From: CAZCAC01 sp964496575
Lineage (GTDB): Bacteria; Planctomycetota; UBA1135; GCA-002686595
NCBI GenBank assembly: GCA_964496575.1
Contig: CAZCAC010000161.1
Location: 1 to 17,541, forward strand
Length of the DNA stretch: 17,541 nucleotides
Direction of reading: 5' to 3'
A program made the translations under genes and the position numbers. The notes under the pieces were generated by a model, which saw nothing but the letters and a program-made list of their open reading frames with translations, was not told where the DNA came from and searched no databases. How positions within the stretch are numbered: the first letter of the stretch is position 1; each line of letters opens with the position of its first letter. Below, piece after piece: positions 1-7,609 of the stretch.

Positions 1-129
1 CGAGGCCCCGAGGTTGCAGGAATGACTCCGCGTAGGTCAGGAGCCCTGCAATGGGTACACCATCACCTGGTTTCCGTGATATGGATGGACCTGTTCAATA
101 GCTGATTGACGGCTTCCTTTCCGAGTTGT

Positions 130-770
130 CTACGAGTCGGCTGCGGAGCCTCCGCAGTCGGCTTCGGCGGGAGTGGCGATCGTGAACCACACCGTCGCCC
201 CGGACGAGGGCTGATTCTCGGCGCGGAGCAGGCCGCCGTGGGCCTCGATGATGCGGCGGGCGACGATCAATCCGAGCCCCGTCGAGGAGCTACCCTCGAC
301 CCGCCGATCGAGCGGCACACCGTCGAGGTCGACGAGTCCAGGTCCTCCCGGAAAACCGGGGCCGTCATCGCACACCTCGAAGCGAAGCTCGTCCACCCCG
401 CAATGCACTTCGACGACGACCTGTGCGCGGGTCTTCTCGAGGGCATTGCGTAGCAGGTTCTCGAGCACGCGCACCCGCTCCGCGTCCTGCAAGGCCACGG
501 AGACGATGCCCGCCAGCTCTTCATGTTCGGGGCTCCGTTCGAGGCGGGCGAGGACGGGGCCGGCGCGCTCGAGGCAGACGATCAGAGCAGTCAGCGGTGG
601 CGCAGGTCGTGCGGGACCTGGGCGATCCACTCCCGCCGCCGAACGTCACGTCTATCGAGGGTGTGCAGCAGCTCGGGCAGGTGAAATGGCTTCACCACGT
701 AGTCGTCCGCTCCCGCATCCAGACCGCGCACGCGCTCGTCGGGCGCGTCGCGGGCAGTCAGCTGCGGGTA
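130..770 (-). pseudogene. Collapsed receiver/sensor histidine kinase remnant
   Basis: This is the wreck of a two-component system read on the minus strand. The first piece (about 770 to 591) reads as the C-terminal third of a receiver domain, with LTARDAPDERVRGLDAGADD followed by YVVKPF. It keeps the conserved Thr and Lys (codon 690-692) but lacks the N-terminal 80 or so residues, including the phosphoacceptor Asp, and has no start codon. It runs into WIAQVPHDLR, a HisKA H-box (His codon 609-611), then hits TGA at 591-593. The frame starting at 630 takes over at PLTALIVCL and continues through the N-box (LENLLRNALEKT), G1 box (DDGPGFP) and G2 box (STGLGLIVARRI) to a stop at 130. The H-box to N-box distance is about 55 residues, roughly half the usual, so the second DHp helix also seems lost. 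It is unlikely to be a working kinase. The HATPase frame alone could encode a 166-residue protein. Confidence 0.8.
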
Positions 771-774
771 ACCC

Positions 775-3700
775 CTAGAACCTGAAGGGGAAGCGGACGA
801 ATTCGAGCACCGGGCGAGGCGTGGTAGTGCCCAGCTCTCCGACCACGGCGATGTCGAAGGTCACCCGGTAGCGGATGAACCTGAAGTCGGTGTTTTCCGG
901 CGCCCCGGTCAGCTCGCTGATATCGGTCGACCAGGTGTTCACGTCGGGAAAAACGTTCAGCTCGTCGGGATCGCCCTGGCTGTTTACCGAGGTCGCCTGA
1001 AACTGGATCCTGACCGAAGACGATTCGGGGAGGGAGTCCTCCGTGCCGCTCGTCGTGACGACGAAGTAGCGCGGCTCCAGGGTCACCAGGCCGGTGGGCG
1101 GCTCGCCGCCCACGTCGATCGACCCGGTGAGCGTCACGTCGAGAAAGTCGTCCCCGGTGGTGAGGTCGCCATCCCCCTCGTAGACCGCGGAAGCAACCCC
1201 GTAGCTGTTGTCGGCGATGGTGACACGGAAACGACGAAGGAGGTTCGGGTTGCGCGCGTAGACTTCGTTCCCGCCCGCCAGCTCTCCGGCGTCGAAGCGG
1301 ACCGTGGTCGAGCTGGTTCGCTCCGGCAGACCAGCGCTCTCGATCGGCGCTGCCGGCTCGAGCAGCGGGTCGAGCGAATCGACCACCTGGTCGGTGCTCT
1401 CGATCAACCCCGTCGCCGTATCGATGCCGTCGAACAGGAAGGTCAGCGGACTGGGCGTCGAGGTGTCCGGAGCCACCGTCGCGGCGCCCAGCGGAATCCA
1501 CGTCGATTGGGTCTTGGAGAAGCGACCGAAGCTCGGAAGCAACTGATCCTCCCAGACCCACTCGAGCTCATTGAGACCGTGCGGGGCGGGCCAGGAGATG
1601 TCGCGCATGTTGGCGACGGTGTCGTCGGGATAGACGATGTCGTGCTCGTTGGGCGGGCCGGAGAGGTTCCCCACGTGGATTTGAACCACCCCGGGGCCGC
1701 CGTCCCCGCCTGCGGCACGAACAACCCACTTGTGCCCCGAGCCGAGGGCGGCGGTGAAGTAGTTGACGCACGTGTCGGGCACCAGCGGGATCCACGGGTT
1801 GTCCTGCGGATCAGTGGGGTTGTCGGTCCCCCTGTGCTTGGCGTCCATCTTGCGGGTCTTGTTCTCCTTGAGAGCCGCGCCACCGACGTTGCTCTGCCCG
1901 GCGCCGCCCTGACCACCTCGGGCATTGATCGAGTGGAACTTCTCCTCATCCTTGGTGCTCCCGGATTCGCCACCCATGAAGACGCCCGAGAAATCCACCT
2001 TCTTGCCGGATTGGATGATGATGTGTCCTCCCGAACCGCCACCCGAACCGCCACCGATGCGATCCACGCCGCCGGTGTTCTCGCCCCCGCTGCCGTGACC
2101 GCCGATCGCAGTGATGGAGCCGAGATCCTCCAGGGTGATGCTGCCCAGCGCCATGAGGAGGAGCGAACCCGCGCCTCCGCCACCTCCCGCGCCCTTGTCC
2201 TGCTGGTTGTAGATGAATTCGGGGGGCGGATAGGTATCGGATTTGGTCGCGTCCCCACCGGCGCCCCCGCCGGCGCCCGCCCAGGGCGTGGCCAGCTCCC
2301 CGACGATCAGTGCTTCCTCCGGAGTGCCGAAGTTGGCCCGCTTGATGCCGTAGAAGTCATCGATGACCCCGAAGGTGTCGTTGAAAGGGGACGGACCGAT
2401 GTGACCGCCGAAGGGAATGTGGGGGCCCTGGGACGAGAGCGCCGAAGCGGCGCCGATGAAGCCCGACTCCGCGTTCAGGCCGTAGAGCCACTCGTTGGCG
2501 CAGATCGTCTCCCCGTCGTCACCGTAGTGAATGGCGTCGTGTCCGAATCGGCCTCCGCCGCCTCCGGCCGTGCGTCGGTAGGTGCCCGCGTTGGCGGGGT
2601 TGTAGCCGGACTCTCCACCTTCTCCGCCGAGGTTGGCCACGTTGAATGCGCCGTAGCCCGACTGGCCGCGCGGCGTCACCTGGCTGGTGAGGTAGCTCCC
2701 CGTACCGCCGTCACCCCCCCCGCACTGGCCGGCCGCCCCCGACTCCGGTTGGTTGGGGGTGTCAAGGGTGAAGACCGGTGCCGCTTTCGAACCGTCGACC
2801 GACAGGGTTCCCCGGATCAGGACGTTGCCGGAGGCCAGGATCTTGGCGGGGTTGGGGCCCTGACAGCGCAGGATCGCGTCTTCCTCGATGTAGAGATGGC
2901 GCACGTCGAGGCGGCCGTTGACGGCCAGCTGGGTGTACTGCGGCGAGAAGTCCGGCCCGCCGATGAACAGCGTCGAGGTAGTATCGAAGACCACTTCCGT
3001 ACCGCTGCGGATCTTGAGGTCGAACTCCCCGTTGACCCCGCCGGTGCCGTCGAAGGCAAAGGCCGCCTGTAGCCCCTCGTCTCCGGTGCTCGCATCGCCC
3101 CAGGCACTTCGCGGCGTATCGAGAGCGGCGCTCGTGTCTTCGAAGCGGCGATCGAAGGGGTTGAACGGTTCGAGGAACTCGTCCCCGGTCTGCGTGGGTG
3201 CCCCGAGATGATCGAGCTGGGCGTCGGTCTGCATCAAGGCGAACCGATCGAGCGACACGATGTTCCGATCGCCGACCAGATCCTCGAACTGCGCCGTGAT
3301 CACCACCCGCAGGTCGCGATCCTGCGGCAGGATCCCGATCGGCTTCATGCGAACAGTCGCCCCGCTCGCGGTGCAGTTGGCTACCAGCTCCAGGTCGATC
3401 GGGAGCGAGATCCACTCTCCGCTCAGGGTCCGGTACTCGAGCCTCAGGCGATTGTCGTTGATGTTGTCCGCCGTCGGACTGACCGACTGGTTGAGCTCCA
3501 GGTAGATGGTGACCTGGGTCTCGATGGCGCTGTAGAGGTTGTTGGGCACCTTGTACCCGTCCTCCAGCGAACCCGAGCCGTCGGGATGTTGATTGAACTC
3601 CCTGGTGACCACCTCCCCGGAGTCCGCGTCGACGATCTCGATTCGACAGGCGACCTCGCTATCGGGCTTCAGTAGCGGCGCCGGTGGCCCGAGCACGGAG

Positions 3701-4236
3701 TCGAGGAAAAGCTCCGCGAGGACGCTGGAGGATGCCGTCTTGAACTGGAGAGTGCGGCCGCCGATCTTGAGCCCCTGCCCGGTCCGCAACGACCGGATCG
3801 GCGCCACGTTGGTGTAGATGTCGGGCACGTCGATCTGGTACCAGACTCCGTTGGGCAGGAATCCCGCGTCGGAGAAGTCGCCCTGCCTCGGACAGACTGG
3901 CGAGAAGATCACCGAGCGCGGCAAACCGTCGATCGGGTCGGGATCGCTCGCGTCGAGGGCGAAGTCGCCTACGGCCGGCAGTCCATCCTCTCGAAAGACG
4001 GTGATCGTGTTGCGGGTCACCGTGTCGAAGTCGACCGATTGATTGAAGGTGAACTTGATCGGCCGGTTGATCTGCCAGGTCTGCCCGTCGGTCACCGAGA
4101 TGGACAGAAGCGCGAAGTCGTCGGACGAAGCGATCCCCGACGGTCCGTCGCCGGAGCCGGAGCAGCCGACGAGCAACAAGCCCGAGGTGATGACTAGGGT
4201 CCAGTGGGCCCGAATCCTGCGAAGGGGTGTGGTCAT
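775..4236 (-). CDS. Large glycine-rich lipoprotein with N-terminal Ig-like domain
   Basis: This encodes a 1153-residue predicted lipoprotein. I chose the ATG at 4236 rather than the upstream start at 4308, because it opens directly into a signal peptide with a basic N-terminus (MTTPLRRIRAHW), a hydrophobic stretch and a lipobox, LLVGC. Mature Cys follows, then a Ser/Gly-rich linker. Residues about 25-145 resemble a bacterial Ig-like (Big_5/SbsA type) domain, with phrases such as QINRPIKFTFNQSVD and LPNGVWYQIDV. Residues about 470-790 are extremely Gly-rich, with short GGGGG and GAGGGAG runs between lines such as GNVLIRGTLSVDG and GSITLEDLGSITAIGGHG. This looks like a beta-solenoid or surface-fibre segment. 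The last 250 residues look like beta-sandwich sequence. The role is unknown; a cell-surface or outer-membrane structural protein is the inference. No clear Shine-Dalgarno precedes the start. The stop codon is followed within about 5 bases by the two-component remnant. Confidence 0.85.
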   Translation of the reverse strand: MTTPLRRIRAHWTLVITSGLLLVGCSGSGDGPSGIASSDDFALLSISVTDGQTWQINRPIKFTFNQSVDFDTVTRNTITVFREDGLPAVGDFALDASDPDPIDGLPRSVIFSPVCPRQGDFSDAGFLPNGVWYQIDVPDIYTNVAPIRSLRTGQGLKIGGRTLQFKTASSSVLAELFLDSVLGPPAPLLKPDSEVACRIEIVDADSGEVVTREFNQHPDGSGSLEDGYKVPNNLYSAIETQVTIYLELNQSVSPTADNINDNRLRLEYRTLSGEWISLPIDLELVANCTASGATVRMKPIGILPQDRDLRVVITAQFEDLVGDRNIVSLDRFALMQTDAQLDHLGAPTQTGDEFLEPFNPFDRRFEDTSAALDTPRSAWGDASTGDEGLQAAFAFDGTGGVNGEFDLKIRSGTEVVFDTTSTLFIGGPDFSPQYTQLAVNGRLDVRHLYIEEDAILRCQGPNPAKILASGNVLIRGTLSVDGSKAAPVFTLDTPNQPESGAAGQCGGGDGGTGSYLTSQVTPRGQSGYGAFNVANLGGEGGESGYNPANAGTYRRTAGGGGGRFGHDAIHYGDDGETICANEWLYGLNAESGFIGAASALSSQGPHIPFGGHIGPSPFNDTFGVIDDFYGIKRANFGTPEEALIVGELATPWAGAGGGAGGDATKSDTYPPPEFIYNQQDKGAGGGGGAGSLLLMALGSITLEDLGSITAIGGHGSGGENTGGVDRIGGGSGGGSGGHIIIQSGKKVDFSGVFMGGESGSTKDEEKFHSINARGGQGGAGQSNVGGAALKENKTRKMDAKHRGTDNPTDPQDNPWIPLVPDTCVNYFTAALGSGHKWVVRAAGGDGGPGVVQIHVGNLSGPPNEHDIVYPDDTVANMRDISWPAPHGLNELEWVWEDQLLPSFGRFSKTQSTWIPLGAATVAPDTSTPSPLTFLFDGIDTATGLIESTDQVVDSLDPLLEPAAPIESAGLPERTSSTTVRFDAGELAGGNEVYARNPNLLRRFRVTIADNSYGVASAVYEGDGDLTTGDDFLDVTLTGSIDVGGEPPTGLVTLEPRYFVVTTSGTEDSLPESSSVRIQFQATSVNSQGDPDELNVFPDVNTWSTDISELTGAPENTDFRFIRYRVTFDIAVVGELGTTTPRPVLEFVRFPFRF

Positions 4237-4548
4237 GATCGCCAGGGGTGGGGATACAGAGAGCCTCGCCGATCGGCCGGACGCAGCTCCGGCCAGTTCC
4301 TCTCCCATCGTAGTCCATTTCGGGGCCCGGGCGGTGGCTGTGCGGCCGGTTCCCGGATCTGGTCACCAATCGTGAGACCCGAACCCCTCACCGGTGCCCC
4401 GGACGCGCTCGAGGTTCGGGTCCGATGCCGGCGATCCGGCCGGTGGGACTCCCCGGCGCGGCCATCGCGCGGTCCCCGTCGCGGCCCCCGAGGTGACCGC
4501 CGCCGGAAGGGCCCTCGAGGTCGAGGGGAGGACGGCGAGCCTCTCCAC
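4237..4548. other. Gene-free stretch between lipoprotein and FG-GAP fragment
   Basis: These 312 bases lie upstream of the lipoprotein start and downstream of the FG-GAP fragment stop. Open frames here are Arg/Pro/Gly-rich with no domain resemblance, and they look like high-GC shadows. In-frame sequence beyond the TGA at 4549 does not resemble FG-GAP repeats. The only structure seen is the inverted repeat at 4376-4422. A promoter for the lipoprotein must lie here if it is transcribed alone, but no convincing -35/-10 pair was found. Confidence 0.6.
4376..4422. repeat. 10-bp perfect inverted repeat around a palindrome
   Basis: GACCCGAACC at 4376-4385 is the exact reverse complement of GGTTCGGGTC at 4413-4422. 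The 27-base spacer contains the perfect palindrome CACCGGTG at 4389-4396. It lies downstream of the FG-GAP fragment and upstream of the lipoprotein. It could be a transcript-end hairpin or a protein-binding site. It lacks a T tract on either side, so a classic intrinsic terminator is not supported. Confidence 0.45.
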
Positions 4549-4869
4549 TCACGGCGAGCCGGTCGGCTCGGAGCGGATCCGGTACAGTACGTGTCGGCGG
4601 AGGCGGTGGCCTTCCGTCAGCGCGGGATGGTCGAATCCCGAGAAGACCATCACCTGTCCCGAGTCGTTTCCGACTCCGTCCCGGCGTGGGACGGCCACCG
4701 CCCATTCGCGGAAGCCGTCACCATCGATGTCGTCCCAGATCGCCACGGATTCTCCTGCGCGTGCGTGAGGCTCCGTTTCCCTGAAGACGTGCAGGACGGT
4801 TTGCCCCACGGCGGCGGAGGACAGGGCACCGGCGGTCATTCCCAGGAAGAGGGCGGTACGAGTCTTCAC
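4549..4869 (-). CDS. Short secreted FG-GAP repeat protein, probably truncated
   Basis: This is a 106-residue product starting at GTG 4869. That start is preferred over the GTG at 4875 because it sits 5 bases after a perfect Shine-Dalgarno core. It opens with a signal peptide (MKTRTALFLGMTAGALSSAA, cleavage near AVGQ). One FG-GAP-like unit follows: SVAIWDDIDGDGFREWAVAV, then SGQVMVFSGFD. This combines a Ca-binding-type DxDGDG motif with the usual 'it is recorded as a surface/curve' strand pattern of integrin-like propellers. Such secreted proteins normally carry four to seven repeats and exceed 300 residues. Here the frame stops after one, followed by about 30 residues (HRLRRHVLYRIRSEPTGSP) that do not continue the repeat. 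No downstream frame restores it. It is therefore a truncated relic or a short single-blade secreted protein. The signal peptide and translation start are intact. Confidence 0.65.
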   Translation of the reverse strand: MKTRTALFLGMTAGALSSAAVGQTVLHVFRETEPHARAGESVAIWDDIDGDGFREWAVAVPRRDGVGNDSGQVMVFSGFDHPALTEGHRLRRHVLYRIRSEPTGSP

Positions 4870-4881
4870 GATCACCTCCTT
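4870..4881 (-). promoter_or_regulatory. Perfect 12-base Shine-Dalgarno sequence
   Basis: On the minus strand this reads AAGGAGGTGATC, which matches the complement of the usual 3' end of bacterial 16S rRNA (anti-Shine-Dalgarno) over all 12 bases. The GGAGG core is 5 bases from the GTG at 4869, so it fixes that start. Most other starts in this window show no clear ribosome-binding site, which makes this one stand out. Confidence 0.8.
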
Positions 4882-4899
4882 GGTGCGAGTTGGTGCGAG
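4880..4899. repeat. Two tandem 10-bp direct repeats
   Basis: TTGGTGCGAG occurs twice head to tail (4880-4889 and 4890-4899, plus-strand reading). It lies immediately upstream of the FG-GAP fragment and overlaps the 5' end of its Shine-Dalgarno sequence by two bases. It may be a binding site or a slippage duplication. Function is unknown. Confidence 0.5.
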
Positions 4900-5086
4900 C
4901 GGCTCGCCGACCGCTATCGTATTTGATACCTGGGCGGATGGATTCTCGCAAGGCTCGCGACGGGCCCCACCTGACCAGGCAATCTTCGGGCCCGACGCTG
5001 CGTAGTGATGCGAGGGTCCCCGGCCGGCAGCACGGATCAGCCGATCTCCGCGGGCACCTCGAGGCCGAGGTCGCCCCGGTGTTCGA

Positions 5087-5761
5087 TCAGATCGGAGCAG
5101 GTGTCCACCAGCGAGCTCCAGTGGCCGCCTTCTCCGGGTGAAGCCCGAGCTCTTCGACCGTGAGGTACCGGATCCTCTCGAGCACCTCCTCTCTCGACCA
5201 GACCTTGCTGTCGTGGGTCGCCACGAATCGGATCAGGTCGCCGACTCGATGCACGCCGGGCGGGAACTCCGTCTTGAATGAGGCGGTGAGTCGATCCGCC
5301 AACCTGGACATGCCGAGACCGAGCAGGATCCCGAGCCAGGCGAGGTGCAACGGCACCAGCGAGAGGGTGGTGAGGAAGGCGAGCGCAGGGATCAGGAGGA
5401 ACACCGTCAGGTTCAGACCACGCGACCGCACGAGGTCCACTCGATCGCTGCTCTGGCCGGAGAGTGACCGGATCAGGTCCCGCCAGGCCGCGGGCCTGGT
5501 GGACCTGGGGAGCAGCTCCTCCAGCGGAGTGTCCGGCCTGACCGCCGAACGCGGGAGACCGAGTCGCCCCATCAGCTGCTTGCGAATGACATAGAAGCCG
5601 TGCTGCGACGGGCACGGATCCTCCGGACTCTGCCGGAGCCCGGCGTGCACGGCGTCCGCGAGCTGTCCGACGGTGCAGAAACGTGCCGCATCGTGATCCG
5701 AGACCTCGATCTCGAATTCGTCCTCCACCTCGCTGATGATCGCGTGCCCTTCAGGTTCCAT
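5087..5761 (-). CDS. Membrane protein with acyl-carrier-like ends; probable C-terminal frameshift
   Basis: This is a 224-residue product starting at ATG 5761, with GAGGA about 8 bases upstream. Residues 9-42 (ISEVEDEFEIEVSDHDAARF, then TVGQLADAV) match the second half of an acyl carrier protein. The DSL-type phosphopantetheine-serine motif expected just before is replaced by PEGH, so this carrier could not be charged in the normal way. Residues 55-100 form a basic, helical segment (VIRKQLMGRLGLPRSAVRPD). Residues 115-153 form one long or two short membrane segments. Residues 188-212 (SREEVLERIRYLTVEELGLH) again resemble the first helix of an ACP. The frame then ends in ATGARWWTPAPI. Shifting one base near 5138-5143 continues into a plausible carrier-like tail, HWSSLVDTCSDLIEHRGDLG, ending at 5037. 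The role is unknown; a membrane-anchored carrier-domain relative is the inference. It diverges from the transglutaminase-like gene. Confidence 0.7.
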   Translation of the reverse strand: MEPEGHAIISEVEDEFEIEVSDHDAARFCTVGQLADAVHAGLRQSPEDPCPSQHGFYVIRKQLMGRLGLPRSAVRPDTPLEELLPRSTRPAAWRDLIRSLSGQSSDRVDLVRSRGLNLTVFLLIPALAFLTTLSLVPLHLAWLGILLGLGMSRLADRLTASFKTEFPPGVHRVGDLIRFVATHDSKVWSREEVLERIRYLTVEELGLHPEKAATGARWWTPAPI

Positions 5762-5922
5762 CGTTCGTCCTCGTGATCATTCGAGCGAGGTCAAACATCG
5801 GGCTCATCGGGAGGTTCTGGAGCGAATCCACTTTCCGCCAGATTTCCGGAGAGCTAGCTTGGGCTTACCCCTCGGCCGGGTGAGCCGGGGCCCCCTGGCG
5901 ACCGCTGCAGAGCTCTTCGACG

Positions 5923-7449
5923 ATGATCCCCACCCTCCTTATCGTGCTCCCCCTCGCGCTTCCCCAGAACGCACCTCCCCCCCTGGTGCAGGACGCCCAC
6001 GTCGAGCAGGCCCTCGCCGAGGCCGGGCAGAATCGCGCCGAGCTCGAGCGGGTGATCACCCACTTCGAGAAAGGCGGTGATGGCCAGAAGCTCACCGCAG
6101 CGCGCTTCCTCATCGCCAACATGCCCGGACACGGCTACATCGTGACCGAGCTGCGCGATGAAGAGGGAAGGGCCATTCCTTTCGACCCCCTGGGCTGTTC
6201 GAACTACCAGCAGGCGCTGGAGGCTCTCGACGCGCTGGAGCGCGAGCACGGCGAGCTCGAGTTCGACCGGACGGTGATGGTGAAGGACCTCGAGGTGATG
6301 GAGGCCGACTACTTGATCCAGCACATCGACCGAGCCTTCCAGATCTGGCGGGCCACTCCCGCCAAGCGTCGCGTGGGCCTCGAGGCCTTTCTGAACCACG
6401 TACTCCCCTACCGCGGCAGCCAGGAGCCCATCGGTGCGTGGATCCTCCCTCTGCACGAGCGCTACTCCGAGCTCTGCACCGAGCTGGGATCCGACCCCGA
6501 GCAGCTCCGCTCGAAGATCAACCACGACGTGCACCAGCGTGTACGCTTCGACGAGCGCTTCTATCTGCACCCCACCGATCAGGGCTACTCGGAGATGCTC
6601 ACCTCCGGCATGGGACGCTGCGAGGACATCACCAACATGATGAACTACGCGTGTCGCAGCATGGCGATCGCGACCGCCGCGGACTACACGCCCGCCTGGG
6701 CGCACCGTGACAACAACCACGCCTGGAACGTCCTGCTCGATCGTGACGGAATCGGCAGTGCAGCCTCCAACGCTCACGCGGCGAAGGTGTACCGGAAGAC
6801 CTTCGCGCTGCAGCGCGACAACCTCGCCTTCCTGCTACCCGAGGGGCGCGAAGCACCGAACCGGTTCCTGGCGTCGAAGTTCTACGTCGACGTCACCGAA
6901 CAGTACGCGCCGACGACCGACGTGCACGTGACTCTGGAGCCGCAGGTCGCGGACGGCGAGTCGTTCGCCTACATCTGCGTCTTCAACGGTGGGGAGTGGA
7001 TCGCGATCGACTGGGCCCCGATCTCCGAGGGGAACCGGGTCCGCTTCGATCGGATGGGACGCAACATCGTCTACCTTCCCGCGGTTCATCGGGATGGCGA
7101 GATCGTGCCCGCGGCCTCGCCATTGCTCGTGCTGAAGGACGGGAGCGTGCGACTGCTGCCGGGGAGGGCCGAACCGACGGGGGTGATCATCACCTCGGTT
7201 CGCCCCCGTCAGACCAGCCCGGATACGGGAGTGACGACCGCGGTCTCCTACCTGGAACCGGGAACGCGGTACGAGCTCCAGGAGTGGACCCTCGGCGGTT
7301 GGGAACGGTTGGAGGAGCTCGTCGCGGGGAAGGAGGCCCTCCACTTCGACGGACTGGCCCGCGACGGCCTGTACTGGATGGTCGCGGAGGGATCACGACG
7401 GCTGGAGCGCGTGTTCACGATCGAGGGCGAACGGCAGCGCTGGTGGTGA
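5923..7449 (+). CDS. Secreted transglutaminase-like protein
   Basis: This is a 508-residue product. The N-terminus (MIPTLLIVLPLALPQNAP) is a short hydrophobic signal peptide, so export is likely. Residues about 225-275 carry a transglutaminase-core pattern. Cys233 is in MGRCEDITNMMNYACRSM, His266 is in NNHAWN, and Asp273 is in LLDRDG. This is the Cys-His-Asp order and spacing expected of a papain-like transglutaminase or peptidase, with a helix beginning at the Cys. The preceding 200 residues look alpha-helical. After the core comes a beta-rich C-terminus (VHVTLEPQVADGESFAYICV and following) that looks like one or two accessory sandwich domains. It probably acts on peptide or protein amide bonds outside the cytoplasm; the substrate cannot be told. 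No Shine-Dalgarno is visible before ATG 5923. The start was chosen because the signal peptide begins there. It is divergent from the carrier-like membrane protein across 161 bases. Confidence 0.8.
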   Translation: MIPTLLIVLPLALPQNAPPPLVQDAHVEQALAEAGQNRAELERVITHFEKGGDGQKLTAARFLIANMPGHGYIVTELRDEEGRAIPFDPLGCSNYQQALEALDALEREHGELEFDRTVMVKDLEVMEADYLIQHIDRAFQIWRATPAKRRVGLEAFLNHVLPYRGSQEPIGAWILPLHERYSELCTELGSDPEQLRSKINHDVHQRVRFDERFYLHPTDQGYSEMLTSGMGRCEDITNMMNYACRSMAIATAADYTPAWAHRDNNHAWNVLLDRDGIGSAASNAHAAKVYRKTFALQRDNLAFLLPEGREAPNRFLASKFYVDVTEQYAPTTDVHVTLEPQVADGESFAYICVFNGGEWIAIDWAPISEGNRVRFDRMGRNIVYLPAVHRDGEIVPAASPLLVLKDGSVRLLPGRAEPTGVIITSVRPRQTSPDTGVTTAVSYLEPGTRYELQEWTLGGWERLEELVAGKEALHFDGLARDGLYWMVAEGSRRLERVFTIEGERQRWW

Positions 7450-7485
7450 GCACGAGGGGCCACTCTCAGCGCTCCCGATCGAGCT

Positions 7486-7595
7486 GGTAGGGCCGGGGGA
7501 TCGGGTCACGAAGGGAAGAGCACACCTTTCAGGACGGTCGGATATCGTCTAGATAGCCTGGAGATCCCGTTCCGCGTCGCCTGCGCGGCCCTACC
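7486..7595. repeat. Inverted repeat framing the gap before the FG-GAP gene
   Basis: GGTAGGGCCG at 7486-7495 and its exact reverse complement CGGCCCTACC at 7586-7595 frame a 90-base spacer between the transglutaminase-like gene and the next gene. The right arm ends 14 bases before that gene's ATG, so pairing could sequester the start region. The T tract of an intrinsic terminator is absent. Function is unproven. Confidence 0.4.
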
Positions 7596-7609
7596 CACCG
7601 CAAGCTGCA

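Noticed and set aside
1507..3072. 521-residue plus-strand frame opposite the lipoprotein
   Set aside because: It is a shadow of the Gly-rich coding strand, with no signal peptide or domain.
4388..4705. Basic, Pro-rich small protein on the minus strand
   Set aside because: It overlaps the FG-GAP fragment, has no domain or ribosome-binding site, and is typical of a high-GC shadow.
5854..6777. 307-residue minus-strand frame opposite the transglutaminase-like gene
   Set aside because: The plus-strand gene has the catalytic triad and a signal peptide, while this frame has no recognisable motif.
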